64,000 bases of DNA from Raphanus sativus (lineage: Eukaryota; Streptophyta; Magnoliopsida; Brassicales; Brassicaceae). Positions 11,912-22,210 of the stretch are shown in pieces. The DNA lies in NCBI RefSeq assembly GCF_000801105.2, contig NC_079516.1:6572001-6636000 (forward strand), in the 5' to 3' direction. A model generated the notes under the pieces. The model worked only from the letters and a program-made list of their open reading frames with translations. It did not search any database and was not told the origin of the DNA. Within the stretch, counting starts at the first letter, position 1. Each line of letters starts with the position of its first letter. Position numbers and translations under genes: made by a program.

Positions 11912-14589
11912 ATGAATTCCAAGAGCAACTCCGGCGCTCTGATGTCCAAGCAAGCTGATGGCGTTAACGGTGCTATCTCCGCCGCGTCAAAAAAAGAGAC
12001 TGGCAGTAAGGGTGACTCCTCCGCCAATGCTAGGTCCGGCTTTCCCGGAAAGGATGGTGTTTCCTCCGCCGTACCAAACAACCAGAGCGGCGGAGCCGGT
12101 AACTCTTCAGCCAAAGCTGTCTCCTGCTATGGTGGAGACCCTAAACAATTTAGTAAGGAATTTTCAAAAAAAAAAAAATTTTGCAAATCGGGGGCCTTTT
12201 TCCATACTAATTTTTGTAAAAAATTTGGGGGCCCTAAGCGGATGTTTCACCTTGCTATGCTCAGGACCACCCCTGCAAGGCCGTCCTGTCCTCCGACGTG
12301 CCCACCAGGCGTATGGGTCAATCCGGTGTCCACTCCGCAAAACCCGCTCCAGTGTTGTCCTTTGCGGATGTGAAATTCGGTCCTCAGGAAGCTGAGTTAA
12401 AGTTTCGGCTTATTCATTTATGGGAAGCTCGGAACCCACACTCGAAGACACTTATTGGTCTAGAGATGCTTCTGATTGATGAACAGGTTTGTTAGGACAT
12501 GTTTTTTTTTAATTATGTTGCTCAATTAAAAGACTAACATCCGATGTTCTTTTGTTATTGATAGGGTACCGGGTTGCTGAACAAGACGTGACCATCACGT
12601 TCTCATGGAACTCTGTTCTCTCCCCTGTCAAGGATTGTTCGGTTCAGATTCCTGAAGACCGGTTCCGGTTCTATGGATATGCTGAGTTTGAACCGGCCTG
12701 TGACCTGCAGATGGATCTTCATGGTAAGCTCTTTTTGTAATTTATGGTTGTATATGTTTGATTCTTGCGGTCTTGGTTGTATAATATATAGGCTATTAAC
12801 TTTGTTTTCTCCTCTTGCAGATTTTGTTGGCCACATGAAGCTAGTGAATGGCAAGCCTCTGAGTGAAGGTATGGTGCTTGATGAGGCCGAGATAGCTTCT
12901 ACGCGACGTATCTTGCTTCACGTTCAAACCCATGGGTACGTGACAAAAGAGTTGTGTTGAGTCTTAATAGATTTCAAAGTCAACATAATTTTAAATTCAA
13001 TGTGTAGTTTAGGAGTGAATTGTAGTTATGGAATTGTGTCGTGTTTCTGTGTTTCTTTATCGGTGATGAAGGAAATTGAATAAATGTTCATCTGCTTCGA
13101 CTTGTGAATTGTCCCAATGTAGTTTTGAAATCAAGAAGTTGTTCTGTTGTTGGCGAATATTATGTTAATCTTTCTGAACGATGGTGACTAAAGAGTATTG
13201 TTCGTCTTAAGAGTTTCCATTAACTCTGTCGGTTCCTCTATGTTGCAGTGGTCCTGTGATGAAGCTCTGCCTATGGGACAAAGCTGCTATGGATTTCTGC
13301 CTGAAGTTCAAAGCGCAAGGAAACACTCCAAGTGTTATTCTGGTGACCACTTTAAACCCAAAGCGACTTGGAGGTAACAATTTTTTTAATAGGATCCCTG
13401 ACAAACGTAGTTTAGTCACATTAGGGGTTGAGAATGATTTTCTCTTTTTTTCCAAATTATTGAGACTTGGTTTTTTCTGGTTATACTCCAGGCGCTTTTA
13501 CTCTCAGCACCCTGTCTCCTTCTCGTGTGTTTTTTGACCGGGATGTTCAACCAACCAGGGAATATCTGATTTGGTATGTATTTCTTTGTCAAATATTCAT
13601 TTTAAAAACTTTGTCTTACTTAGTTTTTTGTCTGTTATCTTTGACAGGTTGAGTTCAAACATGGATGTTGCTACCAGGGTGAATGCCGATATTGTCACCA
13701 AGGCTGAGAAAGCTACTATTGCGGAACTATTCTCATACATGAAGCAGGGAGGAGCAAAGGTACAGCATCTCATACTTTAAACACATATATCGTGATGTCA
13801 TTTGTTGTTTATGCTAACTAAATTACAATACTGCAGGTCGCTTGGTTTGAGTGCACCACAACTATTGATGGTGTTGTGCCATCATCTGCATGGTATTATA
13901 TAGCATGCGGTGAGTGCAAGACTAAGGCAACCAAATAGACCACCACACTTATGTGTAAGAAATGTGGAAAAGCTGAAGTCACCGGTGTAGCCCAGTAAGA
14001 GTTAAAGTTTTTTGTATCACTTATATATTTGTCTTCCTGTGTTGATACTCTGTTTCCATAGGTACCTTACCAAGCTCTCTGTGTATGACAACACTGACCA
14101 CGCCACCTTTGTGCTTCTCGGTGATGCTGGCCGTGAGTTGACTGGGAGGAAAGCCTCGGAATTTGTTGAGAGCTACTTTGATGTAATCACGAACCTCTCC
14201 ATCATGTAGTTTCTAATGTGTTCTCAAGTGTTTAATTAAATTTATTGCAGGCCAACGAAAGCTTGGTCGATGATTACGTAGTGCCGGTGCCAGAAGCTCT
14301 CATCGCCACCATTGGGCAAACTCACAAGTTCAGTGTGAAGATTGCCAATCACAATCTCACCGGCAAGACCATAGCTTTGACTGTCACAAAGGTACACCCT
14401 CCTGAAGCTCCAGCACCAGAAGTAGGCATCGGAGAAAATGTGATTGTCCCTGCTGCTGATGGAACTTTGGAGTTGGGAACTGATGAGAATGGTTCTTCTA
14501 CTGGGAATGCAGAAGCTGCTGAAGAAAGGGTGAAAAGGGGTTCTGGTACGGCTGAGACAGGAGAAGCTAAACGTGCCAAATGTGGCTAA
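11912..14589 (+). pseudogene. RPA1-like (replication protein A 70 kDa, OB-fold) gene, broken
   Basis: The translated exons give a plant RPA1-like single-strand DNA-binding protein with OB folds. Exons: 11912-12486 (interrupted), 12566-12723, 12821-12935, 13249-13373, 13492-13573, 13648-13759, 13837-13994, 14062-14182 and 14251-14589. All introns have GT-AG borders. Landmarks are FADVKFGPQEAELKF, VTITFSWNSVLS, STRRILLHVQTH and a CxxC...CxxC zinc ribbon (CGEC, CKKC). Three lesions are visible. A transposon lies in the N-terminal exon (12123-12284). The exon at 12566 lacks the residues that normally separate DEQ from YRVAEQDV. An in-frame TAG at 13936-13938 lies inside the zinc ribbon. The C-terminal tail is Glu/Gly-rich. 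It most likely came as Helitron cargo. Confidence 0.85.
12123..12284. mobile_element. Small hAT-like insertion inside the RPA-like gene
   Basis: The reading frame before (SSAKAV) and after (SSDVPTRRMG) joins smoothly if this segment is removed. The segment is AT-rich with two GGGGGCC tracts, ends CAGGACCACCCCTG, and is flanked by similar sequences (AAAGCTGTC and AAGGCCGTC) that may be an eroded target duplication. It belongs to the same type as 5949-6534. Confidence 0.5.
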
Positions 14590-15432
14590 TATGTTTGAAG
14601 TATTAGTTTGGTTTCACTAAAAAACTATGCTTTCTCACATTTTTACATTCAGACTTTGCCTTGGTGGTTAATAATTGTGAGGTTCTGGTTTTGGTTTATT
14701 AAAAGACTGCTTTTTTATATTTTACTTTTGCAGTTTCTCTTTCCATTATTTTAGCTGTCTTGGTTTTTTTTTTTTTAAACACAGCTGTCTTGGTAATAAT
14801 TTGTTTTCATACATATGCTTCACCGAAGCTTTTTCATTCCACTTTTGCAGTTTGTCTTTGCATCATTTTAGCTGGCTTGGTAATAATTTCATTTTTCATA
14901 CTTTTGCTACACTGATTTCTTAGGTTATCTTTGATCATTTTAATAATGCTAGATATGGTAGAATATAATTTGGACTTAATGTGATCATTTTAATAGCTGC
15001 CTTGAAACATACATTGATTAGTCAAACATGGTATGAGTAGTCATACGTGTTGTTGTTTGATGTCAACTTCCAAACAAAACATAATAGAACTTAGCAAATA
15101 AGTTGAGGTTACTATTTTTCTAGATGTCGTTTCTTTTAAGTTAGGGTCTTCATGTGTTAACTTTTGACATCAATTGTTTCATATCTATCTAAATAAAGTT
15201 AACTAACTAAATTATAATCTATTGCAGGTTATTCCTTTATGATGGACAACATTAAATTCTCTATTTTTCAGAATACTATAACTCTTTCTTACAATATTTA
15301 CGTTATTACTATTTCATTTTTTACATGCACTTAATATCTACCATAATTCAAATATTTGAGTGCAATAGAATAAGCAAAAACCAAATAAAACACACAACTT
15401 ATGATCTTGAACTAAACAATTTCAACATTTTT

Positions 15433-15460
15433 CCGCGCGTAGCGCAGAGATTGAATCTAG
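15433..15460 (+). other. Helitron 3' terminus (hairpin plus CTAG)
   Basis: CCGCGCGTAGCGCAG forms a short GC hairpin with a GTA loop, followed 11 bp later by the terminal CTAG and then T. This is the standard Helitron 3' end signal. Confidence 0.75.
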
Positions 15461-15538
15461 TATATATAAAAGAGTGTTTCAATTAATTCTGAGACGGTCA
15501 CATGGGTTTTGATACTTTGATCTTTGTTTAAGCTGTTA

Positions 15539-15850
15539 TTATGTCTGACCACGTTTCTTCTTAATCATCGACGTCTTCATTTGTGGAGACGGTAGTGGCA
15601 GAGACGACGGCTGCACCGCCGCAGACCAAGTCATCCTCATGTGAATGATTTGATCGAAATCAGAATATATATGCTCAGCTATAGAGAAGTGAGGTTCCGT
15701 ATTGTGTGCCAGATGGTGATGAACGTTAGGGTTTGACATTGGCTTCATTTGTGGTGGCGCGTGAAGTCCACTAGCAACCCAGGCAGTTGAGAGATTCGTG
15801 AAGGATCCTCTTTGGATATAGTAGAGAGGATGTGGATGTGTAGATGACAT
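15539..15850 (-). CDS. Unidentified 103-aa open frame, His/Pro/Met-rich
   Basis: I do not recognise this product. The frame is open from ATG at 15850 to the stop at 15539. It is rich in His, Pro and Met (for example HAPPQMKPMSNP and PNVHHHLAH), ends basic (KKKR), and has no signal peptide or membrane segment. Codon use looks less AT-biased than the surroundings, which hints at an exon or a captured gene fragment. It begins 79 bp past the Helitron 3' end. It may be a fragment of a transcription-factor-like gene, but I cannot support a family. Confidence 0.3.
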   Translation of the reverse strand: MSSTHPHPLYYIQRGSFTNLSTAWVASGLHAPPQMKPMSNPNVHHHLAHNTEPHFSIAEHIYSDFDQIIHMRMTWSAAVQPSSLPLPSPQMKTSMIKKKRGQT

Positions 15851-17134
15851 TGCATATCTTCTGTCGGATTTAAGAAACTAATTTAGAGTCTGTCACAGAA
15901 ATTTTAAATGGGATTTGATGAACCTTTTAGAAGAAAGATTGATATATACTTTATGAAGATCAGAGAACACACTACTCATAATAAAACCCTAATTACTCGA
16001 GTTAGCAAAAAGAATAAAAATGTCGGATTTTGTGTTAACCCTAGAAAGAACGGAGCTTAATCTTGAGCTCAAGATTTGGAAGAGAGTAAAACTGTGACAA
16101 CAAGAGAAACTAACCTTTTAATATTACGGTCTAGGAGAAGGAAGAAATCTAGTTGAAAAAAAGAAGCTATATGTACGTCAAGAGATTCGACTCAGCGGTG
16201 GAGATAGTTGAAAGAGATCGACAGTTGTGAATAAGAGACGTAGAGTTATTAGGTTTGGGCCGGTTTTGTTTAGTTTTCAATTGTTTTTTTGTAACCTAGT
16301 TTTTAATTTGTAATCGGATTTGAGCCGATTTATAAACCATCTTTGATCTATTAAAAAAGAAGTACATTTTGTACTTTTTAATCCTGAGTTTTCCTCAATA
16401 TTTACCAATATTTGCCGTTGAATTAATATTTTCATTTTAAATAAAAGTAAATTACCTTAAAACTTGACAACCTGACGACAAATGCAGTTCACTCCGTTGA
16501 AATTAATCTGTTATCATAAGAATTGGTTCAAAATTAATTTATAGATCAACTATTATGTATTGTTCATATACTCTTGATTCTCTCAAAATCTTATGAAATC
16601 ACGTCAGGCAGAGGTACATTCAATGTGAATCGATAGGTTTATTAATGCCCATGAATTTTTCAATGAAGAAAAGTTGTTTTTTTTTCTGTGAAACCAAAAC
16701 AAAAAAGAAATCATATCAACTGGAATTTCTTAATATTCACCATCACATGCCACTGCCTAAATCATCTATACCTACTTAAGGCAAACCACTTATATTTTTG
16801 TTAATAATTAAACCAAAATCACAAATAAACCAAACCATTTTAATAATTTTACCAAACAACCAAAATTCAATCGTTTGGTCAATTATATCATTTTACAAAA
16901 GTATTTATTTCGGTTAAACCAAAACCATTTACACGTGTCGTTTAAATTCAAAAATTCACTTTACCATAAGAAAATGTTCACATGTATCGTTTGAAATCTT
17001 ATATTTTTTTTTTGTAACAATTGAAATCTTATATTTGTAAAAATACCTTTTCACATCAAGATTATACTAAAAAAATACTAACACGGATTGGGATTAAGAG
17101 CATCTCCAACCCTATGCTATATTTGTCTCTATAC
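15851..17134. other. Intergenic sequence before the assembly gap
   Basis: No supported gene. The last 40 bases (from about 17098, GAGCATCTCCAACCC) look like the left end of a foldback MITE that runs into the Ns. Confidence 0.5.
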
Positions 17135-17234
17135 NNNNNNNNNNNNNNNNNNNNNNNNNNNNNNNNNNNNNNNNNNNNNNNNNNNNNNNNNNNNNNNNNN
17201 NNNNNNNNNNNNNNNNNNNNNNNNNNNNNNNNNN
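17135..17234. other. Assembly gap (100 Ns)
   Basis: Exactly 100 undetermined bases, the conventional placeholder for a gap of unknown size. Open frames drawn across it are not real. Confidence 0.99.
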
Positions 17235-17812
17235 AGATGGATCTTGAGACGAACCTTAACTTCTTTTTTTCCTTTTTTTTCAAAAATGTTTTTGGCTCTT
17301 TGCTTTTTCTTTTTCTTTTTTTCTTTCAGACACGCACGGTTCGTGTTATTAAATGTGTGGTTTCCATCTTCTTACCAAACCATTACATACCACAACAAAT
17401 GTCCATTCCTACTTAATAAGAGGGACAATATGTTGTCACTGAACTTTTACTATTGTCTTTAAACCAAAACTGTTGGAAATCAAATGACTTGTTTGTCTCA
17501 GATATTTCTAACCATTTCATAATTTATTTCCATATTTTCAACCATAGACTTTCTCTTTTCTGTAATTTCTTTCTTATATGTTATTCATCTAAGTGAATTT
17601 TGATATGAATTCTTCATAGCCATCTTCAATCACGTTTGAGCCAAAATCACATTGTTTAAGGACTATGGTGTATTATTGGCCCACATTTAACATATACATG
17701 CTTCAACACAATTGGGAGAGTCTGGTCAATTCATGAAAATCTGTTAGAGAGTTTTACTTTTTGTCCATTTTGCCCTAACCTAATTACATAGTTTTCCCAG
17801 TATTTTTAAACC

Positions 17813-18530
17813 GAACCGGACCGACAGTTGAACCGGGTTCAACCGTCAACCAGAAATATAGTCGGATTGGATTGATTGTAAATCCCAAGGGAGATCCAAT
17901 CGGCTAAAACCATATTAAACCGGTAGAAAGAAAATAAGAAAATGACGAACCATTAAATCAGTTTGGACCAAGTTGATTATTAAATGTCAAAGTTTGAATT
18001 TCAGTTATTACTTTTATTTCATAACCCAATTTCTTTTTATCGAACAATAGAAGCATCTTTTAAACATACAGTTTCAAAAAAAAAAAGAATTTTAAAACTT
18101 TCACCATTATATTTGTTAAGTTTTAACTATTTAAAAAAATTCTAGATGTTATGGTTGTAAATCAGTCGAATCCAAATCTAAAGTACAACTTACTGATTCT
18201 TTTTTCACTTTTTGTATACTAATTGATTTCTAGTGGAGATCATTTGACTTATGTTTCATGTATTGTTTGGGGTTTTAATTTTTTTGTAATGTATTTCACA
18301 ATGGCAGATAATTTAAGAGTCTCACTTTCTAAACTTTAAAATTATGAGTGTTTTGATTGATATTTCTATTTAATTTATATACACATGCACCAACTATTAT
18401 ATTTATAAGTATAAGATTAATTATGATATACTCTTAATAAAATTACTAAATCGGGTTGAACCCGGTTAGACCACATTAGGCCATGGATCAAGAGCTTTTA
18501 CGGTTTAGTTGCCGGTCTAGTTTTTAAATT
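17813..18530 (+). repeat. Dispersed transposon-like repeat, copy A
   Basis: The ends are related inverted sequences (TTTTTAAACCGAACCGGACC at left; GGTCTAGTTTTTAAA at right), with GAACCGGGTTCAACC near the left and GGGTTGAACCCGG near the right. An inverted, diverged copy lies at 21658-22210, sharing for example CTCACTTTCTAAACTTTAAA and GAGTGTTTTGATTGATATTT. No coding frame. Confidence 0.7.
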
Positions 18531-18638
18531 TTTATTTTCTCGATAAAATTTGCTGGTGTTTAATTTAATATACAATAAAGATAGGTTAAAGAAATTAACT
18601 TGGAAACTAAACAAGATACGTTAACAGCATAAAAGTAG

Positions 18639-18670
18639 ACTAGATTTTGACCCGCGCTTCGAAAGCGCGG
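18639..18670 (-). other. Helitron 3' terminus (minus orientation)
   Basis: Reading the minus strand, a hairpin CCCGCGCTTTCGAAGCGCGGG is followed by TCAAAATCTAG and then T (plus-strand A at 18639, CTAG at 18640-18643). This is a Helitron 3' end whose body lies to the right. I could not place its 5' end. Confidence 0.7.
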
Positions 18671-18998
18671 GTATTATTTTTTACTTTTATAAAATATATT
18701 ATTTGTTTGTAATTATTGAACATATTTATTTTAGTAAAATTTTCTTTATAATAAATTTGACACACATAGTGTCTCTGGTAAACTATGTGTTTCTCTGACT
18801 TTGTTTTATTCCCTCTCCAATCAACATATCGAAGCGCGGATATTATTTTTTACTTTTATGAAATATATTATTTGTTTGTAATTATTGAATGTATTTATCT
18901 TAGTAAAAATTTCTTTATAATAAATTTGACATATAGAGTGTCTCTGGTAAACTATGTATTTATCTGGCTTTATTCTATTCCTTCTCAAATCAACATAT
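18660..18998. repeat. Tandem duplication, 2 x about 170 bp
   Basis: Unit 1 (18660-18829) and unit 2 (18830-18998) start with CGAA(A)GCGCGG, share TTATTTGTTTGTAATTATTG and GTGTCTCTGGTAAACTATGT, and both end CAACATAT. The duplicated segment starts inside the Helitron hairpin, so only the outer copy keeps the complete terminus. Confidence 0.85.
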
Positions 18999-20532
18999 TT
19001 ATTTGGCTTGTTGTTAAAATAAATGATTTTAGAACGCAACTGTTTACTTTGATATTTTGTTTAAACAATGTCACATATTTCTGTATTAATTGTGTTCAAT
19101 TAAATATTTACATTGTAATTTAAATTTGTATACAAATCAACATATTTGTGTAGTTTGTTATTAAAAAAATGATTTGAATCCAAATGTAAGTACTCTTATA
19201 GTGATTTTTTCAGTTCATATAATTTTTTAAAATATATTTATTTCAACTGAACCAATTAATATTTTGTTAAATTGGCCCGTGAAATATATTTTTATACATC
19301 GATATTCAAAAGATCTGGTAACTAACGATACTCAAAAGATCTGGACCGAATCAGGTTATATGGTTATTTTTGTTACAAATATCTGAACCCGTTTTAGATA
19401 CATTGGTTATTTAGATATTTTTAGGTTCCTATACATCATAACCGAATTCATCCAGATCTAGAATGATCCAACTCAAAATCCACACATAAGTTTATAATAT
19501 TCAAGCGGGACTTGGTTACCAAAAAAAAAAAGGATATCCGAAAAGAACAACATGTACCTAAATAGACAGATAATGTTCATGTCTAAATGATTATATAAAT
19601 TAATAAAAAACTGTTTTATGTGTTTTGCTAAATTAAGTGAAATAGAAAGAGTTTTTTTATCAAGTAAAATAATTATATGGAGTGGAAAATTAAGTGACAA
19701 TAAATGTAGGACATTTTAAGTATTTTGATTTAAGTTATTATTTTATTCACAAAACATATTTTTGAACTATGTTTTTGGGTACGTAATTTTCCACCGATTG
19801 TAACTAAAATAAAAATATTTTAGTAAAATAAAATAAACCAAATGTTTAATCATATGTAAAACCTAATTATTTAGCATTTTGATTTTATAATTGGCACAAA
19901 GTTAATATTGATTAACTAATAAATAAAAATATGCACTATTATTATTATGGTAATATAATTAATGATGTAATTTATTATTAAGGTAATATAATTAATTAAA
20001 TTGTTAAACTAAGTGAAATATGGAAACACAATTAATAGATACTACTATTCAAGTTTCCAAACACTCCATTTTTTATAGCTATAACCAAACACACCAATTT
20101 TTTTTATTAATCTTATCCAAGTATCCAAACGCACCGAATTTGTACTTCACCTTTAATAAGATAGATGCATTCTGTTTTAACCATGGGTTATTCACAACTC
20201 AATAAAATAATCAAATTCTTTCACAGTCGATTTTCCAACATAAAAATAAAAAACACATGTATCAAATGTACTACACAAAAACAAAAACAAAAAATCAAAT
20301 TAAAAAGATGCTTTAGAATAAGTTTTCTCATGCATACATCCATTTCAATTCTTATGTACATCAAGTTTGACAGCCACACTTAAACAATTCATATCAAATC
20401 GTTTAAAAGAAATCAGGACGACAACAATGAGAACTAAGAACCATTAACAAATCATGACTAAATTACAAATTATTCTAACAATAAAACTAAAGTAAACACT
20501 TATAGATCTCACAAAAAAAAAAATAAGAACAC
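18999..20532. other. AT-rich intergenic sequence with a degenerate hAT-like repeat
   Basis: No gene supported. Around 19262-19460 there is a GGACCGAATCAGG / CCGAATTCATCCAGATC repeat of the GGTTCGG-rich type also seen at 25137, 40452, 45180 and 56566. Confidence 0.45.
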
Positions 20533-20544
20533 ATGATCTGTTTT

Positions 20545-21541
20545 TTTTTGTCATCAACAAAACAGATTCATATAGACTTTGTGAACCAAACTGGGAGTTC
20601 GGCATCCATATGGACAACAAAAGACGATTGCTTTCTTGCACTGCGTGCTAGACGATCCGCCTTTATATTATGCGTCCTTGGTATATGAACGAGCTCTGAA
20701 GTAGTAAAACATCTCTTCAAAGATGCGATGTCTTCCAAATAACTTGCAAAAGCTGGCCATTTTTCTGGATCTGAAACCATCTTCACCAATTAAGAACAAT
20801 CCGTTACAAACGTTACAGAGAACTGACATAAATTCCTCATACATTCCATCGCCCAAATAAGCGCTTCCATTTCTGAATGAAGTGGCGATTGACTCGCCCG
20901 AATATTCCTATCCCCCATTGAACCATCAAAGCCTTCAAAGGTACTGTACCATCCTTGACCCGAGAAATTATCCTCACCTTTCCATGATTCGTCCAGATAG
21001 CACCATATGCCTGGCATATTTGTAACTATTGTTTCCGATGGTTGATTTGAACGATCCAATCCCCGTGAGGTTGAATTTTGGGCTTCGGCCCAAAGTACCG
21101 CCTCTGTTTCTGCTAATTTTAATGTATCTCTCGGATCAATATCCAGATTACTAAACACTTTATTATTTCTTGCTTTCCATATATACCATAGAATCCAGAC
21201 AAAATGATCATCTTCCTTCGGTGTAACTACTCTCCAGAATAAGTGATCCATTTTTGTGAACAAAGATTGGGTGGGGAATATGGTTGGGTTCGATGGGATT
21301 TTTGATAATGCCCACACCTGTCTTGCTGGTGGACATTCAAAAAATACATGATTTATAGACTCCTCCGATGCACCACACCGTGCACAAATTAGGTCCTCAT
21401 TCATTCCTCTAGCCTTTAAATTTTTCTTTACCGCTATACATCCTGATACTAGTTGCCATAAAAAGTGTTTTACTTTAGGTGGGCACCGTACCTTCCAACA
21501 GAAAGTTTTTAACGGGGAAACCGAAGGACCGTACTCAGGTA
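20545..21541 (-). mobile_element. 5'-truncated LINE with 12-bp target-site duplication
   Basis: ATGATCTGTTTT occurs at 20533-20544 and again at 21542-21553, exactly bracketing the insert. The plus-strand T-run next to the left copy is the poly(A) tail of a minus-strand element. The insert encodes the zinc-binding and RNase H ends of a plant LINE and nothing upstream of them, so it is about 1 kb of a much longer parent. Confidence 0.92.
20568..21541 (-). pseudogene. LINE ORF2 remnant: zf-RVT plus RNase H-like domain
   Basis: The minus-strand frame reads a reverse-transcriptase zinc-binding domain (CWKVRCPPKVKHFLWQ, then CARCGASEESINHVFFECPPA), a linker with WYIWKARNNKVF, and an RNase H-like domain (LDESWKGEDNFSGQGW, EMEALIWAMECM, FVTDCS, LVHIPRTHNIKADRLARSAR). 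A single in-frame TAA at 20790-20792 interrupts the RNase H domain at FVTDCS*LVKMVSD. This is transposon coding sequence, not a host RNase H gene. With one stop and no frameshift in about 970 bp, the insertion looks fairly young. Confidence 0.9.
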
Positions 21542-21657
21542 ATGATCTGTTTTCTTATATGAGATTTTATTGCAAGATGTACAATATTTACACATAATAC
21601 AAACACCGGCAATTCCTAAATTTTCTTTATTAGGTGCAGAAAAACTATCGTAGACAA

Positions 21658-22210
21658 TGTTTTTAAAATTAGACCGAAAACCGAACCAGAGAAGCTCTTT
21701 AATCATAGTACAGCATGGTCCAGCCGGATTAGTAATTTTATTAGGAGTAATATCATAATCAGTCTTATATCTATGAATATAATATTTGGTACATATGTGC
21801 ATAAATTCAATAGAAATATCAATCAAAACACTCATAATTTTAAAGTTTAGAAAGTGAGACCACTTAAACTATATTATATTGTGTAATTCAATAAAAAAAG
21901 ATACAACTCCAAAGAATACATGGAAAGATAAGCTAAATTATCTCCATTAGAATACAAAATAAAGTAGAAAAATAATTAGTAAGTTGTACTTTAGATTTGA
22001 ATTCGACTGACTTACAATATTGTAACTTGTAGAAACTTTGTAAATTGGTTAAAACTTAACAAGTGTAATGGTGAAAGTTTTAAAGTCTCCCATATTCCTT
22101 TTTTGAAACCATATATCTAAATTATATCACATATTGTTAGATAAAAGAAAAAATGGTTTATGAAATAAAAGTAATTAGCTAATTAAGATTCAAAATTTTA
22201 CATTTACAAC
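21658..22210 (-). repeat. Dispersed transposon-like repeat, copy B
   Basis: Reverse-complement, diverged copy of 17813-18530. Matching blocks include AAAATTAGACCGAAAACCGAACC at the outer end, ATCAATCAAAACACTCATAA, TTTAAAGTTTAGAAAGTGAG, and GAAATAAAAGTAATTAGCTAA at the inner end. It lacks the outer left part of copy A. Confidence 0.7.

Larger units (their letters stand above)
11468..15460 (+). mobile_element. Helitron carrying an RPA1-like gene
   Basis: The left end is TCTATATATC preceded by A, followed by subterminal CTATCCACCTCAGCA and ACCAATCAGA motifs typical of crucifer Helitrons. The right end has a GC hairpin (stems GCGC at 15435-15438 and 15442-15445) and terminates CTAG at 15457-15460 followed by T. 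This fits insertion between A and T without target duplication. Length is 3,993 bp. Plant autonomous Helitrons encode a Rep-helicase plus RPA-like proteins; here only the RPA-like gene is present, so the element is non-autonomous. Boundaries are read by eye. Confidence 0.75.

Noticed and set aside
17021..17462. Open frames spanning the N run
   Set aside because: They exist only because Ns carry no stops.
18785..19123. 112-aa frame
   Set aside because: It is made of the tandemly duplicated Helitron-end repeat and AT-rich spacer.
20568..21404. Host RNase H or zinc-finger gene
   Set aside because: The target-site duplication, poly(A) tail and LINE domain order show it is a truncated retrotransposon.
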